DNA of 64,000 nt from Flavivirga algicola (lineage in GTDB: Bacteria; Bacteroidota; Bacteroidia; Flavobacteriales; Flavobacteriaceae), in contig NZ_JABBHF010000008.1 in NCBI RefSeq assembly GCF_012910715.1, forward strand, positions 1-64,000. Reading direction: 5' to 3'. Below the pieces are notes generated by a model. It was not told the origin of the DNA and ran no database searches. It saw only the letters and a list, made by a program, of their open reading frames with translations. This document shows positions 44,074-53,006 of this stretch, one piece after another; within the stretch, counting starts at the first letter, position 1, and the number at the start of each line of letters is the position of its first letter. Both the position numbers and the translations under genes were made by a program.

Positions 44074-45924
44074 TTATTCTCCCAAAGCCCTATTAAAAGT
44101 ATGGACACCACCAACAACAGGTAAGGTCAAATGTGTTCCATCCAAATCAACCGTCAACATGGTTCCTGCTTCTGGATGTAAGGTAAACTCTTTATCACTT
44201 GAAAAAATCATCAACCCTATTTGCTGACCAGCTTTAATGATTTGGTCATCGGGCATTAATTCAAAAGAAACCTCATAAAACTTTCCAGGTTTTAAAGGTT
44301 TGCTTTGGGTTAACGATTTATAATTTTGAGGATCTGCCCAACCACGGGTAATGATATTATCTGTAATAACGGCATTATCTTGTTTATTCCATGGTAAGGA
44401 TACCAACCAAACGGATAGATTGGCTGCAGACTTGCTACTTGCTAATTTAATAGTGACTTTGGGGACCCCCGAAATATGAATATCCTTTTTTAATTTAGGG
44501 GTCACATAGAGTAAACGATGTTCTAAGATTTCGGCTGTTGCCAAATCTTTGCCAGAAAATGAATAGTCATCAATTAAAATCTCTTTGCCTTGTTTTTTTA
44601 CTTTAGAAGTAAGCAACCCACCGGTTTTAGATGCTTCAGAAGTTAAATATAATGTTACGTTGGAAGCATCTGGGTTTGGGTAATCTTTGTAGGATGTTGG
44701 TTCGGACATGTTGTCGTCTTCACGAACAATCCAGGCTTTAGCATCATTTTCTACACCGTTTTTAATACCGTGTAAATATCGGGTGAACCAGCGATTCATA
44801 ATTTTAATGGGAGGTGGTCCGCCATGTCCTTTTTGGTGATAATATATTTGAGCTGGGATGCCTAATGCTTTCGCCTTTGCATATAAATTGTAACTGTGCT
44901 CTGTCATCACATTCCAATCATTAAACCCATGAGACATTAATAAGGCTGCTTTCATGTTATCTGCATGGTCTATATAATTACGTTTTGCCCAGAAATTATT
45001 GTAGTCTCCTGTAATTCTATCCATGCCATTTTTCATTTCGGTATCTCTAACAGTTTTATTGTTATAGGGGCGATTGGCTTCTGCTCCACTATGAATAAAA
45101 TCGTAAAGTACATCCACATCTTCTCCGAGATAACCACCAGGCGATCTTACCAATCCGTTGGATCTATAATAGTTATAAAAAGAGGTGACAGGTGCAATAG
45201 GAATGATAGCTTCCAAGCCTTCAACGCCTGTCGTAGCTGCTGCCACGGGAAGCGTACCGTTATAAGATGTGCCAGTCATACCCACTTTCCCTGTAGACCA
45301 ATAAGCCGTAACAGTTTCGGTACCATCAATGGTTTTATAGCCTTTTACACGACCACATAACCAATCAATGACAGCTTTTGGGGCCAATGACTCATTCTCA
45401 CCTCCTACGGTAGGAGCCCCTTGTGAGAGTCCAGTACCAGGCGAAGATGAGTGTACAACAATATAACCTCTTGGAACCCATTTTTTTATATGGGAATTAG
45501 ATATAATAGGGCGTTTGCCTACTCGTGTTACTTCAGGATGCACACGCTCTTTTGGAGTCTCACCTAGTTCATGTTTAACATCCCAAAATAGCCCATTAAC
45601 ATTTGGAGCAACGCCTGCGAAGTAAGGGCTTGAAATATAAATGACGGGGAGTTTTAAGCCTTCACTTTCGGTTTGCTGCGGTCTTGTTACTGCTACGTGC
45701 ATGCGATCCAATTTACCATCACCATCCGTATCAAAGGTTGTTTCTACCCATAAGTCTTGTCTAATCCATTGGCTGGGATCGTTAAAAGCCTCTACAATTT
45801 GGGCTTCGCCATTTTTAAAGTATGGTACGGCCTTATTAGTTTCTTGTCCGATACTTAAAAAGATACTGGTAACAAATAAGATGCTAGTTAACACTATAGG
45901 CTTTAATCTAAGAGAGTTGCACAT
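44074..45924 (-). CDS. Secreted X-Pro dipeptidyl-peptidase S15 / CocE family hydrolase
   Basis: 616 residues with signal peptide (IVLTSILFVTSIFLSIGQ). An alpha/beta hydrolase domain holds the nucleophile in GMTGTSYNGTLPVAAAT, the Asp in LMSHGFNDWNVMTEHS and the His in HQKGHGGPPP. The C-terminal jelly-roll domain (about 430-610) has GVPKVTIKLASSKSAANLSV. Family members release X-Pro dipeptides or cleave esters; the FDTDGDGKLDRMHVAVTRP start is that of Xaa-Pro dipeptidyl-peptidases. Likely periplasmic. The NTF2-like gene lies 18 bp upstream. Confidence 0.93.
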   Translation of the reverse strand: MCNSLRLKPIVLTSILFVTSIFLSIGQETNKAVPYFKNGEAQIVEAFNDPSQWIRQDLWVETTFDTDGDGKLDRMHVAVTRPQQTESEGLKLPVIYISSPYFAGVAPNVNGLFWDVKHELGETPKERVHPEVTRVGKRPIISNSHIKKWVPRGYIVVHSSSPGTGLSQGAPTVGGENESLAPKAVIDWLCGRVKGYKTIDGTETVTAYWSTGKVGMTGTSYNGTLPVAAATTGVEGLEAIIPIAPVTSFYNYYRSNGLVRSPGGYLGEDVDVLYDFIHSGAEANRPYNNKTVRDTEMKNGMDRITGDYNNFWAKRNYIDHADNMKAALLMSHGFNDWNVMTEHSYNLYAKAKALGIPAQIYYHQKGHGGPPPIKIMNRWFTRYLHGIKNGVENDAKAWIVREDDNMSEPTSYKDYPNPDASNVTLYLTSEASKTGGLLTSKVKKQGKEILIDDYSFSGKDLATAEILEHRLLYVTPKLKKDIHISGVPKVTIKLASSKSAANLSVWLVSLPWNKQDNAVITDNIITRGWADPQNYKSLTQSKPLKPGKFYEVSFELMPDDQIIKAGQQIGLMIFSSDKEFTLHPEAGTMLTVDLDGTHLTLPVVGGVHTFNRALGE

Positions 45925-45942
45925 GTTTTTGTATTGTTGATT

Positions 45943-46470
45943 TTATTGTTTGGGAAGATATTTCTCTGGAATAGGGTTTTTTGGGGTTTCTTGAGTCCAG
46001 TAAATATTGATAACCCACCAACGTTTGCCATCATTTAAAAGTTGAATACTGTTGATGCCTCTCATAAATGGTTTTTCGTCTGATTCACTTTTAAAGGATT
46101 CGTAGGTACTAAATACTTGGGAGATATTACCAAAAGTATCTATTTCTCTATGGATTTCTTTTTCAAAAAAACCATTTTCAACCAGCCATTTACCAGAGCT
46201 TTTAATATAATCATCAGGTGACATATAACGTGTTTTGTAGGCGCCTTCCTTATTTTTTCCAGATGGGATTAATTTCGCATCGGGCTTAAATAAAAATTTG
46301 AACAGTTCCCAATCTCGTTTAACACCTTTTTCTCCCGAAATAACAGCATATAACGTCTCGATTGTACTATCCAATGTCTGTACTTTTTCTAAATGGTTTT
46401 TTGCTTTTTCTTGCGATTGTACAGATAGTGTTACGATGCACAATAGTATAATCGATATCGTTTTTTTCAT
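45943..46470 (-). CDS. Secreted NTF2-like (SnoaL-type) protein
   Basis: 175 residues with a signal peptide (ISIILLCIVTLSVQSQ). The fold of a nuclear-transport-factor-2-like cone is suggested by IETLYAVISGEKG then DWELFKFLFKPDAKLIPSG, FEKEIHREIDTFGNISQVFS and GINSIQLLNDGKRWWVINIYW. Catalytic residues are not evident. It precedes the S15 peptidase gene by 18 bp and is probably in its operon. Confidence 0.8.
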   Translation of the reverse strand: MKKTISIILLCIVTLSVQSQEKAKNHLEKVQTLDSTIETLYAVISGEKGVKRDWELFKFLFKPDAKLIPSGKNKEGAYKTRYMSPDDYIKSSGKWLVENGFFEKEIHREIDTFGNISQVFSTYESFKSESDEKPFMRGINSIQLLNDGKRWWVINIYWTQETPKNPIPEKYLPKQ

Positions 46471-46606
46471 CTTGAAATGTGATAAATAAATTAGATCAAC
46501 AAAATAAAGCTTTTGTTGGTCTTGAAACGTTAATGCTTTCTTAAATTTAAGACAATTCTATAGATATAGCCACCGAAAAGCTTGCGGGTAGAAACGAAAA
46601 CAAAGA

Positions 46607-47065
46607 TTATTTGAAATTTTTCTTTATTCTGTCTAAATCACGTTTATTATCACGGTCTTTAATAGTTTCCCGTTTATCATACAGTTTTTTACCTTTTGCT
46701 AAAGCAATGTCCATTTTTGCATAGCCCTTATCATTAATAAATAATCGTAAAGGAATAATGGTAAGCCCTTTATTTTGAACCTCTTTTAATAGCTTTTTAA
46801 GTTCTCTTTTGTTTAGTAAAAGCTTTCTTTCTGCTTTAGGGCGATGATTGTAATAGTTGCCAAAAGCATATTCTTCAATAGTCATATTGATAACAAAAAG
46901 CTCTCCTAGCTCGTTAAATTCACAGAAACTTTCAGCAATAGACGCTCTGCTGCTTCGTATCGATTTAATTTCTGTTCCTGTTAGTACAATGCCCGCTGTG
47001 TACTTATCCAATATTTCATATTGAAAGCGTGCTTTTTTGTTCTGTATGTTAACGTTTTTTTGCAT
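46607..47065 (-). CDS. smpB: SsrA-binding protein SmpB
   Basis: 152 residues from the ATG at 47065; an in-frame TTG at 47074 lies inside the probable promoter. KKARFQYEILDKYTAGIVL, GTEIKSIRSSRASIAESFCE, YNHRPKAERKLLLNK and LALAKGKK-type IALAKGKKLYDKRETIKDRD are the family blocks. SmpB carries tmRNA to stalled ribosomes for rescue. The tmRNA gene itself is not in the window. Confidence 0.97.
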   Translation of the reverse strand: MQKNVNIQNKKARFQYEILDKYTAGIVLTGTEIKSIRSSRASIAESFCEFNELGELFVINMTIEEYAFGNYYNHRPKAERKLLLNKRELKKLLKEVQNKGLTIIPLRLFINDKGYAKMDIALAKGKKLYDKRETIKDRDNKRDLDRIKKNFK

Positions 47066-47071
47066 GGAGCA

Positions 47072-47079
47072 CAAAACTA
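47072..47079 (-). promoter_or_regulatory. -7 promoter box of smpB
   Basis: TAGTTTTG on the minus strand, ending 6 bp before the smpB ATG, so the mRNA should have almost no leader. Confidence 0.5.
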
Positions 47080-47205
47080 CATAATTTTATGAAGTTATTG
47101 ACTTGCCATACTACTGAAATAGCAATTTATGAGTTAAAGAATTATTAATTGATTATACATTTAAGTAAATAAAATTACTTTAGCAGGTAGAATTTGATTG
47201 AGTTT

Positions 47206-48786
47206 ATGAAAAAAGCAATTTTATTAGTTTTATTTTTTCTGATTTTAATGTCTTGCAGAAGTGTTAAAAACCATAACGAACAAATAACAAAATTGCATGG
47301 TGTAGCAGACATACACGAAGATATAGACAAGGCATATAGTCAATTAAAAAGACATCACCCCAAATTATACCAATATACCTCTAAGGAAGTATTAGATTTT
47401 AAATTCGATAGTTTAAAAAGGTCTATCGACACGCCAATGGATTCCAGAGCCTTTTATAAAAGATTGGCACCAGTAGTAGCACAGGTTAAGCAAGGTCATA
47501 TTTCTTTAGGTTCTGCAAATAAATGGTATACCAAAAAAGAACGTAAACAATTGCTAAAACGTAAGCTTGAATTTTATGCCCTGGATTTTGAGTATCTGGA
47601 CAATAAGCTTTGGGTGAAAAATACGAGAGGAAAGGATTCTACATTAGTAGGATGTGAAATGCTAAAGATTAATGATGATTTGGTTTCAGATTTAATTACT
47701 GTATATAAAACACGTTTTGCCTCCGATGGTTACAATAATACTTTGCATGATAGATACGTTGGACGGCATTTTTCTAGTTTTTATTATAAAGATAAAGGGT
47801 ATGTCGACAGCCTAAAGGTCGCTTTTAAAAATAAGGACTCGTTGTTTATCAAGACGTTTAAACGCATCCAAAAGAAAGAGACATCTAAAAAACAAGACTC
47901 TACCAAAATAAAAAAACGCATCAAGCGAACATCAAAAGAAAAAAAAGCAAGTCGTTTGGCTTTTAAAAAGAAGCGTAAGTTTAATCGAAGACATGGTTAT
48001 ATAAAAAAGAACAAAGAATATACACGGAATTTTTGTTTTGTTGGTACTGATAAGAGTATTGCTTATATGAAATTAAGAAGCTTTACCAATGGAAATTATA
48101 AGCGGTTTTATAAGGGAAGTTTTGCAAAACTAGATTCTGCTAAAACAAAAAACCTAATCTTGGATTTAAGGGATAATGGTGGTGGCAGAATTGCCGAAAT
48201 AGATTATTTATACTCGTATTTGGCAACTAAAAAATATAAGTTTATTGAAGATAGTGAGGTAAATAGCCGCATACCGTTCTTAAAATTTTTAATGAGTAAC
48301 ACGACACCCAATACCATTAAAGTATTGTCAGGTATTGTTTCTCCTATAATCGTTGTTCAGAACCTAATGAGAACGAGAAAACGGAATGGAAAGTTGTATT
48401 ATAGGTTCAGACAAACCAAAATTAAAGCCCCTAAACCCCTGCACTTTACAGGTAATATTTATGTTTTGATTAATGGGAATTCATTTTCGGCCTCTTCTTT
48501 AATATCAACACATTTAAAAGCAACTAAAAGAGCCATTTTTGTAGGGGAAGAAACAGGAGGTGCATATAATGGTACTGTGGCGGGTATTTATAAAATGTAC
48601 GAATTGCCAAATACCAAGCTTAAAATAAGGATGGGGATGATGCAAATTGAAGCACCACAAAAACAGTACCCAGATGGCTATGGTGTAATGCCAGATATTG
48701 AAATATTGCCCACAATTATTGATAGAAATTTAAAAAAAGACCCTGAGTTTGATTGGGTTCTAAAAGATATCAAAAGTAGACGATAA
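47206..48786 (+). CDS. S41 family peptidase, lipoprotein
   Basis: 526 residues from the ATG at 47206 (a TTG at 47194 is the alternative). Lipobox LILMSC. A helical N-terminal region (about 40-110) precedes a basic, low-complexity linker (about 225-275, KKRIKRTSKEKKASRLAFKK). The peptidase core has YMKLRSFTNGNYKRF, LILDLRDNGGG, and YVLINGNSFSASSLISTHL with the candidate nucleophile Ser, then FVGEETGGAYNGT. This is the tail-specific protease fold. The basic insert between the PDZ-like part and core is unusual. Role unknown. Confidence 0.88.
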   Translation: MKKAILLVLFFLILMSCRSVKNHNEQITKLHGVADIHEDIDKAYSQLKRHHPKLYQYTSKEVLDFKFDSLKRSIDTPMDSRAFYKRLAPVVAQVKQGHISLGSANKWYTKKERKQLLKRKLEFYALDFEYLDNKLWVKNTRGKDSTLVGCEMLKINDDLVSDLITVYKTRFASDGYNNTLHDRYVGRHFSSFYYKDKGYVDSLKVAFKNKDSLFIKTFKRIQKKETSKKQDSTKIKKRIKRTSKEKKASRLAFKKKRKFNRRHGYIKKNKEYTRNFCFVGTDKSIAYMKLRSFTNGNYKRFYKGSFAKLDSAKTKNLILDLRDNGGGRIAEIDYLYSYLATKKYKFIEDSEVNSRIPFLKFLMSNTTPNTIKVLSGIVSPIIVVQNLMRTRKRNGKLYYRFRQTKIKAPKPLHFTGNIYVLINGNSFSASSLISTHLKATKRAIFVGEETGGAYNGTVAGIYKMYELPNTKLKIRMGMMQIEAPQKQYPDGYGVMPDIEILPTIIDRNLKKDPEFDWVLKDIKSRR

Positions 48787-48801
48787 GAGTGGCATTTTTT
48801 A

Positions 48802-48831
48802 TTGCCTTCCCGTAAAACATTCGTATTTTTA
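48802..48831 (+). promoter_or_regulatory. Promoter of lpdA
   Basis: TTG (48802-48804), 19 bp, TATTTTTA (48824-48831): one mismatch to TTG-N19-TAnnTTTG, 36 bp before the start codon. Confidence 0.5.
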
Positions 48832-48867
48832 CGTTCGATTTAAAAATAAAAACATCAAATATATTTT

Positions 48868-50268
48868 ATGAATTCATACGATGTAGCCGTAATAGGTTCA
48901 GGACCTGGTGGATATGTAGCAGCAATACGTTGTGCGCAATTAGGAATGAAAACTGCCATTATAGAAAAATACTCTACGTTGGGGGGAACCTGCTTAAACG
49001 TAGGTTGTATACCAAGTAAAGCACTTTTAGATTCTTCGCACCATTATGAAGATGCTGTAAAACATTTTGAAGAACACGGTATAGAAATACCAGGTGATGT
49101 TAAGGTGAATTTAGAAAAAATGATTGCTCGTAAACAAGCTGTTGTTGATCAGACCACTGGCGGTATTGATTTCTTGATGAAGAAAAATAATATAGATGTT
49201 TATCGAGGTATGGGAAGTTTTAAAGATGCAACTCATATCGCAATTTCTGGAGAAGAAGCTACAGAAATTGAAGCAAAAAACACGATCATCGCAACAGGAA
49301 GTAAACCTTCAAATCTTCCTTTTATAAATATTGATAAAGAGCGAATTATAACATCTACAGAAGCTTTAAAACTTAAAGAAATACCCAAACATTTAATTGT
49401 GATTGGTGGTGGTGTTATAGGCTTGGAACTTGGACAGGTTTATAAAAGATTAGGGGCTGAAGTTTCTGTTGTAGAGTTTATGGACCGTATTATCCCAACC
49501 ATGGATGCTGGTCTATCCAAAGAACTTAACAAAGTTTTAAAGAAACAGAAGTTTAAGATCAATGCTTCCCATAAAGTGAAATCTGTTGAGCGTGTAGGAG
49601 ATGAGGTTATTGTGAAAGCAGATAATAAAAAAGGTGAAGAAGTTGAGTTTAAAGGTGATTATTGTTTGGTTTCTGTAGGGCGTCGCCCTTATACGGATGG
49701 CTTAAATGCAGAGGCTGCTGGTGTAAAACTAAATGAAAGAGGGCAGGTAGAAGTCAATGAGCATTTACAGACCAGTGCCGCTAATATTTATGCTATTGGT
49801 GATGTGGTAAAAGGTGCAATGTTGGCACATAAAGCAGAAGAAGAAGGGGTATTTGTAGCTGAAACGTTGGCGGGACAAAAACCACATATTGATTATAATT
49901 TGATACCAGGTGTGGTTTATACATGGCCAGAAGTTGCTGCAGTTGGTAAAACCGAGGAGCAACTAAAAGAAGCAGGTGTAGCCTATAAATCGGGACAATT
50001 TCCAATGCGTGCTTTAGGTAGAAGTAGAGCGAGCATGGATTTAGATGGATTTGTGAAAATTCTTGCAGATAAAACAACCGATGAAATTTTAGGAGTTCAT
50101 ATGGTAGGTGCACGTGCAGCAGATATGATAGCTGAAGCCGTTGTAGCTATGGAATACAGAGCATCAGCCGAAGATGTATCGCGTATGTCTCATGCACACC
50201 CTACATTTACAGAAGCTATTAAAGAAGCCGCTTTGGCAGCTACTGAAGATAGACCGTTACATATATAA
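48868..50268 (+). CDS. lpdA: Dihydrolipoyl dehydrogenase
   Basis: 466 residues. VIGSGPGGYVAAIRCAQLG binds FAD, and GGTCLNVGCIPSKALL contains the redox disulfide Cys41-Cys46. IVIGGGVIGLELG binds NAD, IYAIGDVVKGAMLAHKAEEE is the second FAD motif, and AHPTFTEAIKEA holds the C-terminal catalytic His-Glu pair. It is the E3 subunit of pyruvate, 2-oxoglutarate and branched-chain dehydrogenase complexes. It is alone here, with its own promoter and terminator, so it probably serves several complexes. Confidence 0.98.
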   Translation: MNSYDVAVIGSGPGGYVAAIRCAQLGMKTAIIEKYSTLGGTCLNVGCIPSKALLDSSHHYEDAVKHFEEHGIEIPGDVKVNLEKMIARKQAVVDQTTGGIDFLMKKNNIDVYRGMGSFKDATHIAISGEEATEIEAKNTIIATGSKPSNLPFINIDKERIITSTEALKLKEIPKHLIVIGGGVIGLELGQVYKRLGAEVSVVEFMDRIIPTMDAGLSKELNKVLKKQKFKINASHKVKSVERVGDEVIVKADNKKGEEVEFKGDYCLVSVGRRPYTDGLNAEAAGVKLNERGQVEVNEHLQTSAANIYAIGDVVKGAMLAHKAEEEGVFVAETLAGQKPHIDYNLIPGVVYTWPEVAAVGKTEEQLKEAGVAYKSGQFPMRALGRSRASMDLDGFVKILADKTTDEILGVHMVGARAADMIAEAVVAMEYRASAEDVSRMSHAHPTFTEAIKEAALAATEDRPLHI

Positions 50269-50294
50269 GTCACTAAAATATATTAGAATAAAAG

Positions 50295-50324
50295 AAAAGC
50301 GAACCTGTCGAGTTCGCTTTTTTT
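50295..50324 (+). terminator. Rho-independent terminator after lpdA
   Basis: AAAAGCGAAC (50295-50304) pairs perfectly with 50312-50321 around a 7-nt loop, followed by a T-run. Confidence 0.88.
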
Positions 50325-50341
50325 ATTATTATTTTTGGAAT

Positions 50342-51499
50342 ATGCAGAACATTCCTATTCATACAAATATTATTGGCTTAATCATTTTTGTAGGGATCTG
50401 CTTTGGGTTTTTTATATCTTATTTCTTGATTAAGAAATCGATACCTAATAAATCTCCAAATCTGTACATGGGGATGCTAATTTTAGTATTATCGTTTATC
50501 ATGTTGGAAGGTTGGCTTAACTATACCAGCTATATTTTTAAGGTATTGTGGCTTACCAATTTTTCAGAGCCCTTAAATTTTGTGATTGCCCCGCTTATTT
50601 ATTTGTTTATGACATCCCAATTAGGTGATAAAAGAAGTAGAAAAGATGGGCTTCACTTTATTCCCTTTGCGCTATGGTTTGTTTATTGTTTATGCTTCTA
50701 CTTGCAGGAAGATATATTTAAATACAATGACAATATACATGTTATGAATTTAAATATCCCCGAGCTTAAAATTACTGAAGCCTATACTGGAGATCCTTTG
50801 GGGGTTCGTAACTATGTTAATTTAGGGACTATCATTCATATTCTAGCTTATGTGGCAGTAGTAGCTCACAGGTTGCTTCAATCTGCTAAAAAAAGAGGTG
50901 TAACCATTTTTAAAACCACAGATAAAACGTTAAAATCGCTTAGAAATTCGTTTTATCATTTTTTGATAATTACCGTTATTTTAATTTTTGTTAAGATTAC
51001 TTTCGAAAGTGATGTTGGCGACTACCTAATCTTTTTATATATCTGTTTTATGGTCTTTTTGACGACTTTTCAAATTATGAATAGATCATCATATTACACA
51101 GAAGTATCCTCATTCTTAGAAGGTCCTGTTCTGAAATATAAAAAATCGTCATTGCTGGAAGATCAAAAAGATATGATATTGAACAAGATCATTGTCCAAA
51201 TGAAACAAGAGAAGTTTTATGTTAGTAGTTCGGCTTCTCTTTCAGGTTTATCTAAAGCAATAAATGAAACTTCACATCATGTATCTCAAGTTATTAATGA
51301 GCGATTAAACCAATCATTTTTCGAACTGTTGGCAACTCATAGAATAAATGAAGCTAAAGCTATTTTAAAAACAGATTTAGGAAAAAAACTAACGATTGAA
51401 GAAGTCGCCGAAAGAGTAGGATATAACTCCAAATCGGCATTCAATTCAGCATTTAAAAAAATAACGTCACTAACGCCTTCTCAGTATAGAGATTCTTAA
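50342..51499 (+). CDS. Membrane-anchored AraC-type transcription regulator 1
   Basis: 385 residues from the ATG at 50342; the open frame extends further upstream through the lpdA terminator, which rules out earlier starts. Seven or so membrane helices fill the N-terminal 240 residues. A C-terminal AraC HTH domain (about 280-385) has LSGLSKAINETSHHVSQVIN and LTIEEVAERVGYNSKSAFNS followed by FKKITSLTPSQYR. A -7 box TATTTTTG (50330-50337) ends 4 bp before the ATG. A similar regulator lies at 54263. It probably acts on the neighbouring acyltransferase gene. Signal unknown. Confidence 0.9.
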   Translation: MQNIPIHTNIIGLIIFVGICFGFFISYFLIKKSIPNKSPNLYMGMLILVLSFIMLEGWLNYTSYIFKVLWLTNFSEPLNFVIAPLIYLFMTSQLGDKRSRKDGLHFIPFALWFVYCLCFYLQEDIFKYNDNIHVMNLNIPELKITEAYTGDPLGVRNYVNLGTIIHILAYVAVVAHRLLQSAKKRGVTIFKTTDKTLKSLRNSFYHFLIITVILIFVKITFESDVGDYLIFLYICFMVFLTTFQIMNRSSYYTEVSSFLEGPVLKYKKSSLLEDQKDMILNKIIVQMKQEKFYVSSSASLSGLSKAINETSHHVSQVINERLNQSFFELLATHRINEAKAILKTDLGKKLTIEEVAERVGYNSKSAFNSAFKKITSLTPSQYRDS

Positions 51500-51526
51500 C
51501 TGTCTGGCTATTAATGTTTATTTGTG

Positions 51527-51596
51527 TGTCCCTATAAACTAGTACACCTCGCTTATAGGCTAATTCGTAAAACTATTGCAACTGCCAGTACTTTTG
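51527..51596 (+). promoter_or_regulatory. Upstream region of the acyltransferase gene with a CCCTATA motif and -7 box
   Basis: TGTCCCTATAAACTAGTACA (51527-51546), then CTTATAGGCTAATTCGTAAA, and the -7 box TACTTTTG (51589-51596) 24 bp before the ATG at 51621. The same order of sequences recurs before the amidase gene at 55491-55569, also just after an AraC-type regulator. Confidence 0.45.
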
Positions 51597-51620
51597 AAGC
51601 AAATCAAAAAACGAACAGTT

Positions 51621-52811
51621 ATGAATGCGCATCAAGAAACAAAAAGGCAAAGACAATATTTTATCGATTGGTTAAGAATAGGACTTATAATAAGCGTATT
51701 CTTTTTTCATGTAGGTATGATTTTTAGACCCGAACAATGGCATGTTAATAGTGATGAATCATTCGAATTCTTAGACCCTATTATGTGGTGGTTGCATTTG
51801 TGGAGAATGCCATTATTGTTTTTAGTATCAGGAGTCGGGACCTTTTATGCCATTGGTCATAGAACCAGCTGGCAATATGTGAAAGAACGTCTTAGAAGAC
51901 TTTATATTCCATTCACATTTGGGTTCTTTACATTGGTACCATTAATGATATATGTTGAGCGGATTGATAATTACGGCTCTCTTTTAGATTTTATTCCCCA
52001 TATGTTTGATGGTGGCCCATATCCAGTAGGTAATATTTCATGGCACCACTTATGGTTTATCCTTTATTTATTAATCATTTCTTTATTAATAGCACCATTT
52101 TTAAATTATACGAAAAGCGCACATTATAATTTAATACGAGGAAAACTAATAACTACGGCTTCTAGACAAATGGGATTAAATTGGTTGCTTCCAATTATTA
52201 TAGTATCTCAATTAATTTTAAGACAATACTTTCCTAAAAGCACACATGCTTTGTATAATGATTGGGCGTATTTTGTTTACTATTTATTATTTTTTATGAG
52301 TGGCTTTATATTGTTTACAAATTATAAAGTAATTGATGCATTAGTTAAAGACAGAAGATTATACCTTTATCAAACAATTGTTTTTACAATATTGCTATTT
52401 TCATTACCTTATATTTTAGGAAAGCCCTCAATAATTCAGGATTATTCCCGTGGAATTATAGAGATGATCATTTCATTATCCTGCGGATTAACAGCAATTG
52501 GTTATTTTAAGAAATATTTTAATAAAGACCATAAATACAGAAAACTACTTAATGAGGCTATTTATCCGTTTTATTTGTTACATCAACCTGTTTTAATTTT
52601 TATTGGTTATGGAGTCCTCCAAATGGAAATTTCATATATTTTTCAAGCTATATTGATAATAGTACTCTCGTTGGTTTCAATAATTGGCTTCTATTGGCTT
52701 ATTATAAGACAATTTAATATTTTAAGAGTTGTATTTGGGATGAAAATAAAATCCAAAAAAGAAACTTTAAAGGAGGATCAAGTTCGTAAATCGCTAGCTT
52801 TTGATAAATAA
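51621..52811 (+). CDS. Acyltransferase 3 family membrane protein
   Basis: 396 residues from the ATG at 51621 (an in-frame TTG at 51576 lies before the -7 box). About ten membrane helices. QRQYFIDWLRIGLIISVFFFHVG holds the conserved Arg and His of the Acyl_transf_3 family, with MPLLFLVSGVGTFYAIGHRT and ISWHHLWFILYLL downstream. Such proteins add acetyl or succinyl groups to glycans or lipids on the membrane; OpgC-type succinyltransferases look similar. Partner genes are not adjacent. Preceded by a regulator of AraC type, which may control it. Confidence 0.88.
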   Translation: MNAHQETKRQRQYFIDWLRIGLIISVFFFHVGMIFRPEQWHVNSDESFEFLDPIMWWLHLWRMPLLFLVSGVGTFYAIGHRTSWQYVKERLRRLYIPFTFGFFTLVPLMIYVERIDNYGSLLDFIPHMFDGGPYPVGNISWHHLWFILYLLIISLLIAPFLNYTKSAHYNLIRGKLITTASRQMGLNWLLPIIIVSQLILRQYFPKSTHALYNDWAYFVYYLLFFMSGFILFTNYKVIDALVKDRRLYLYQTIVFTILLFSLPYILGKPSIIQDYSRGIIEMIISLSCGLTAIGYFKKYFNKDHKYRKLLNEAIYPFYLLHQPVLIFIGYGVLQMEISYIFQAILIIVLSLVSIIGFYWLIIRQFNILRVVFGMKIKSKKETLKEDQVRKSLAFDK

Positions 52812-52835
52812 GTTTTAAAAATTCTGATAAAATGA

Positions 52836-52962
52836 AATTATTTAGAAACATTAGATAAACCTAATGATGATAGAACTTTAATTGATGAACAAAGAGAGTC
52901 CAACATAGGTTATATGTGACTGAAAAGATAAAGTTTATATTGAGGCAATAAACGAACAAGAT
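52836..52962 (+). pseudogene. Remnant of a protein-coding gene
   Basis: Between the acyltransferase and the cyclase genes, one frame reads ETLDKPNDDRTLIDEQRESN (52845-52904) up to a stop at 52917, and a shifted frame just downstream continues YIEAINEQD (52936-52962). The residue pattern looks like the acidic tail of a real protein broken by frameshifts and stops. No start and no identifiable family. Confidence 0.35.
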
Positions 52963-53006
52963 TGATAATATTGCGAGTTAAATAGGCAATGAACTAAGAT
53001 ATTAAA

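Noticed and set aside
48788-48806. Possible terminator GGCATTTTTTATTGCC after the S41 peptidase gene
   Set aside because: Only a 4-bp stem; it overlaps the lpdA -33 element.
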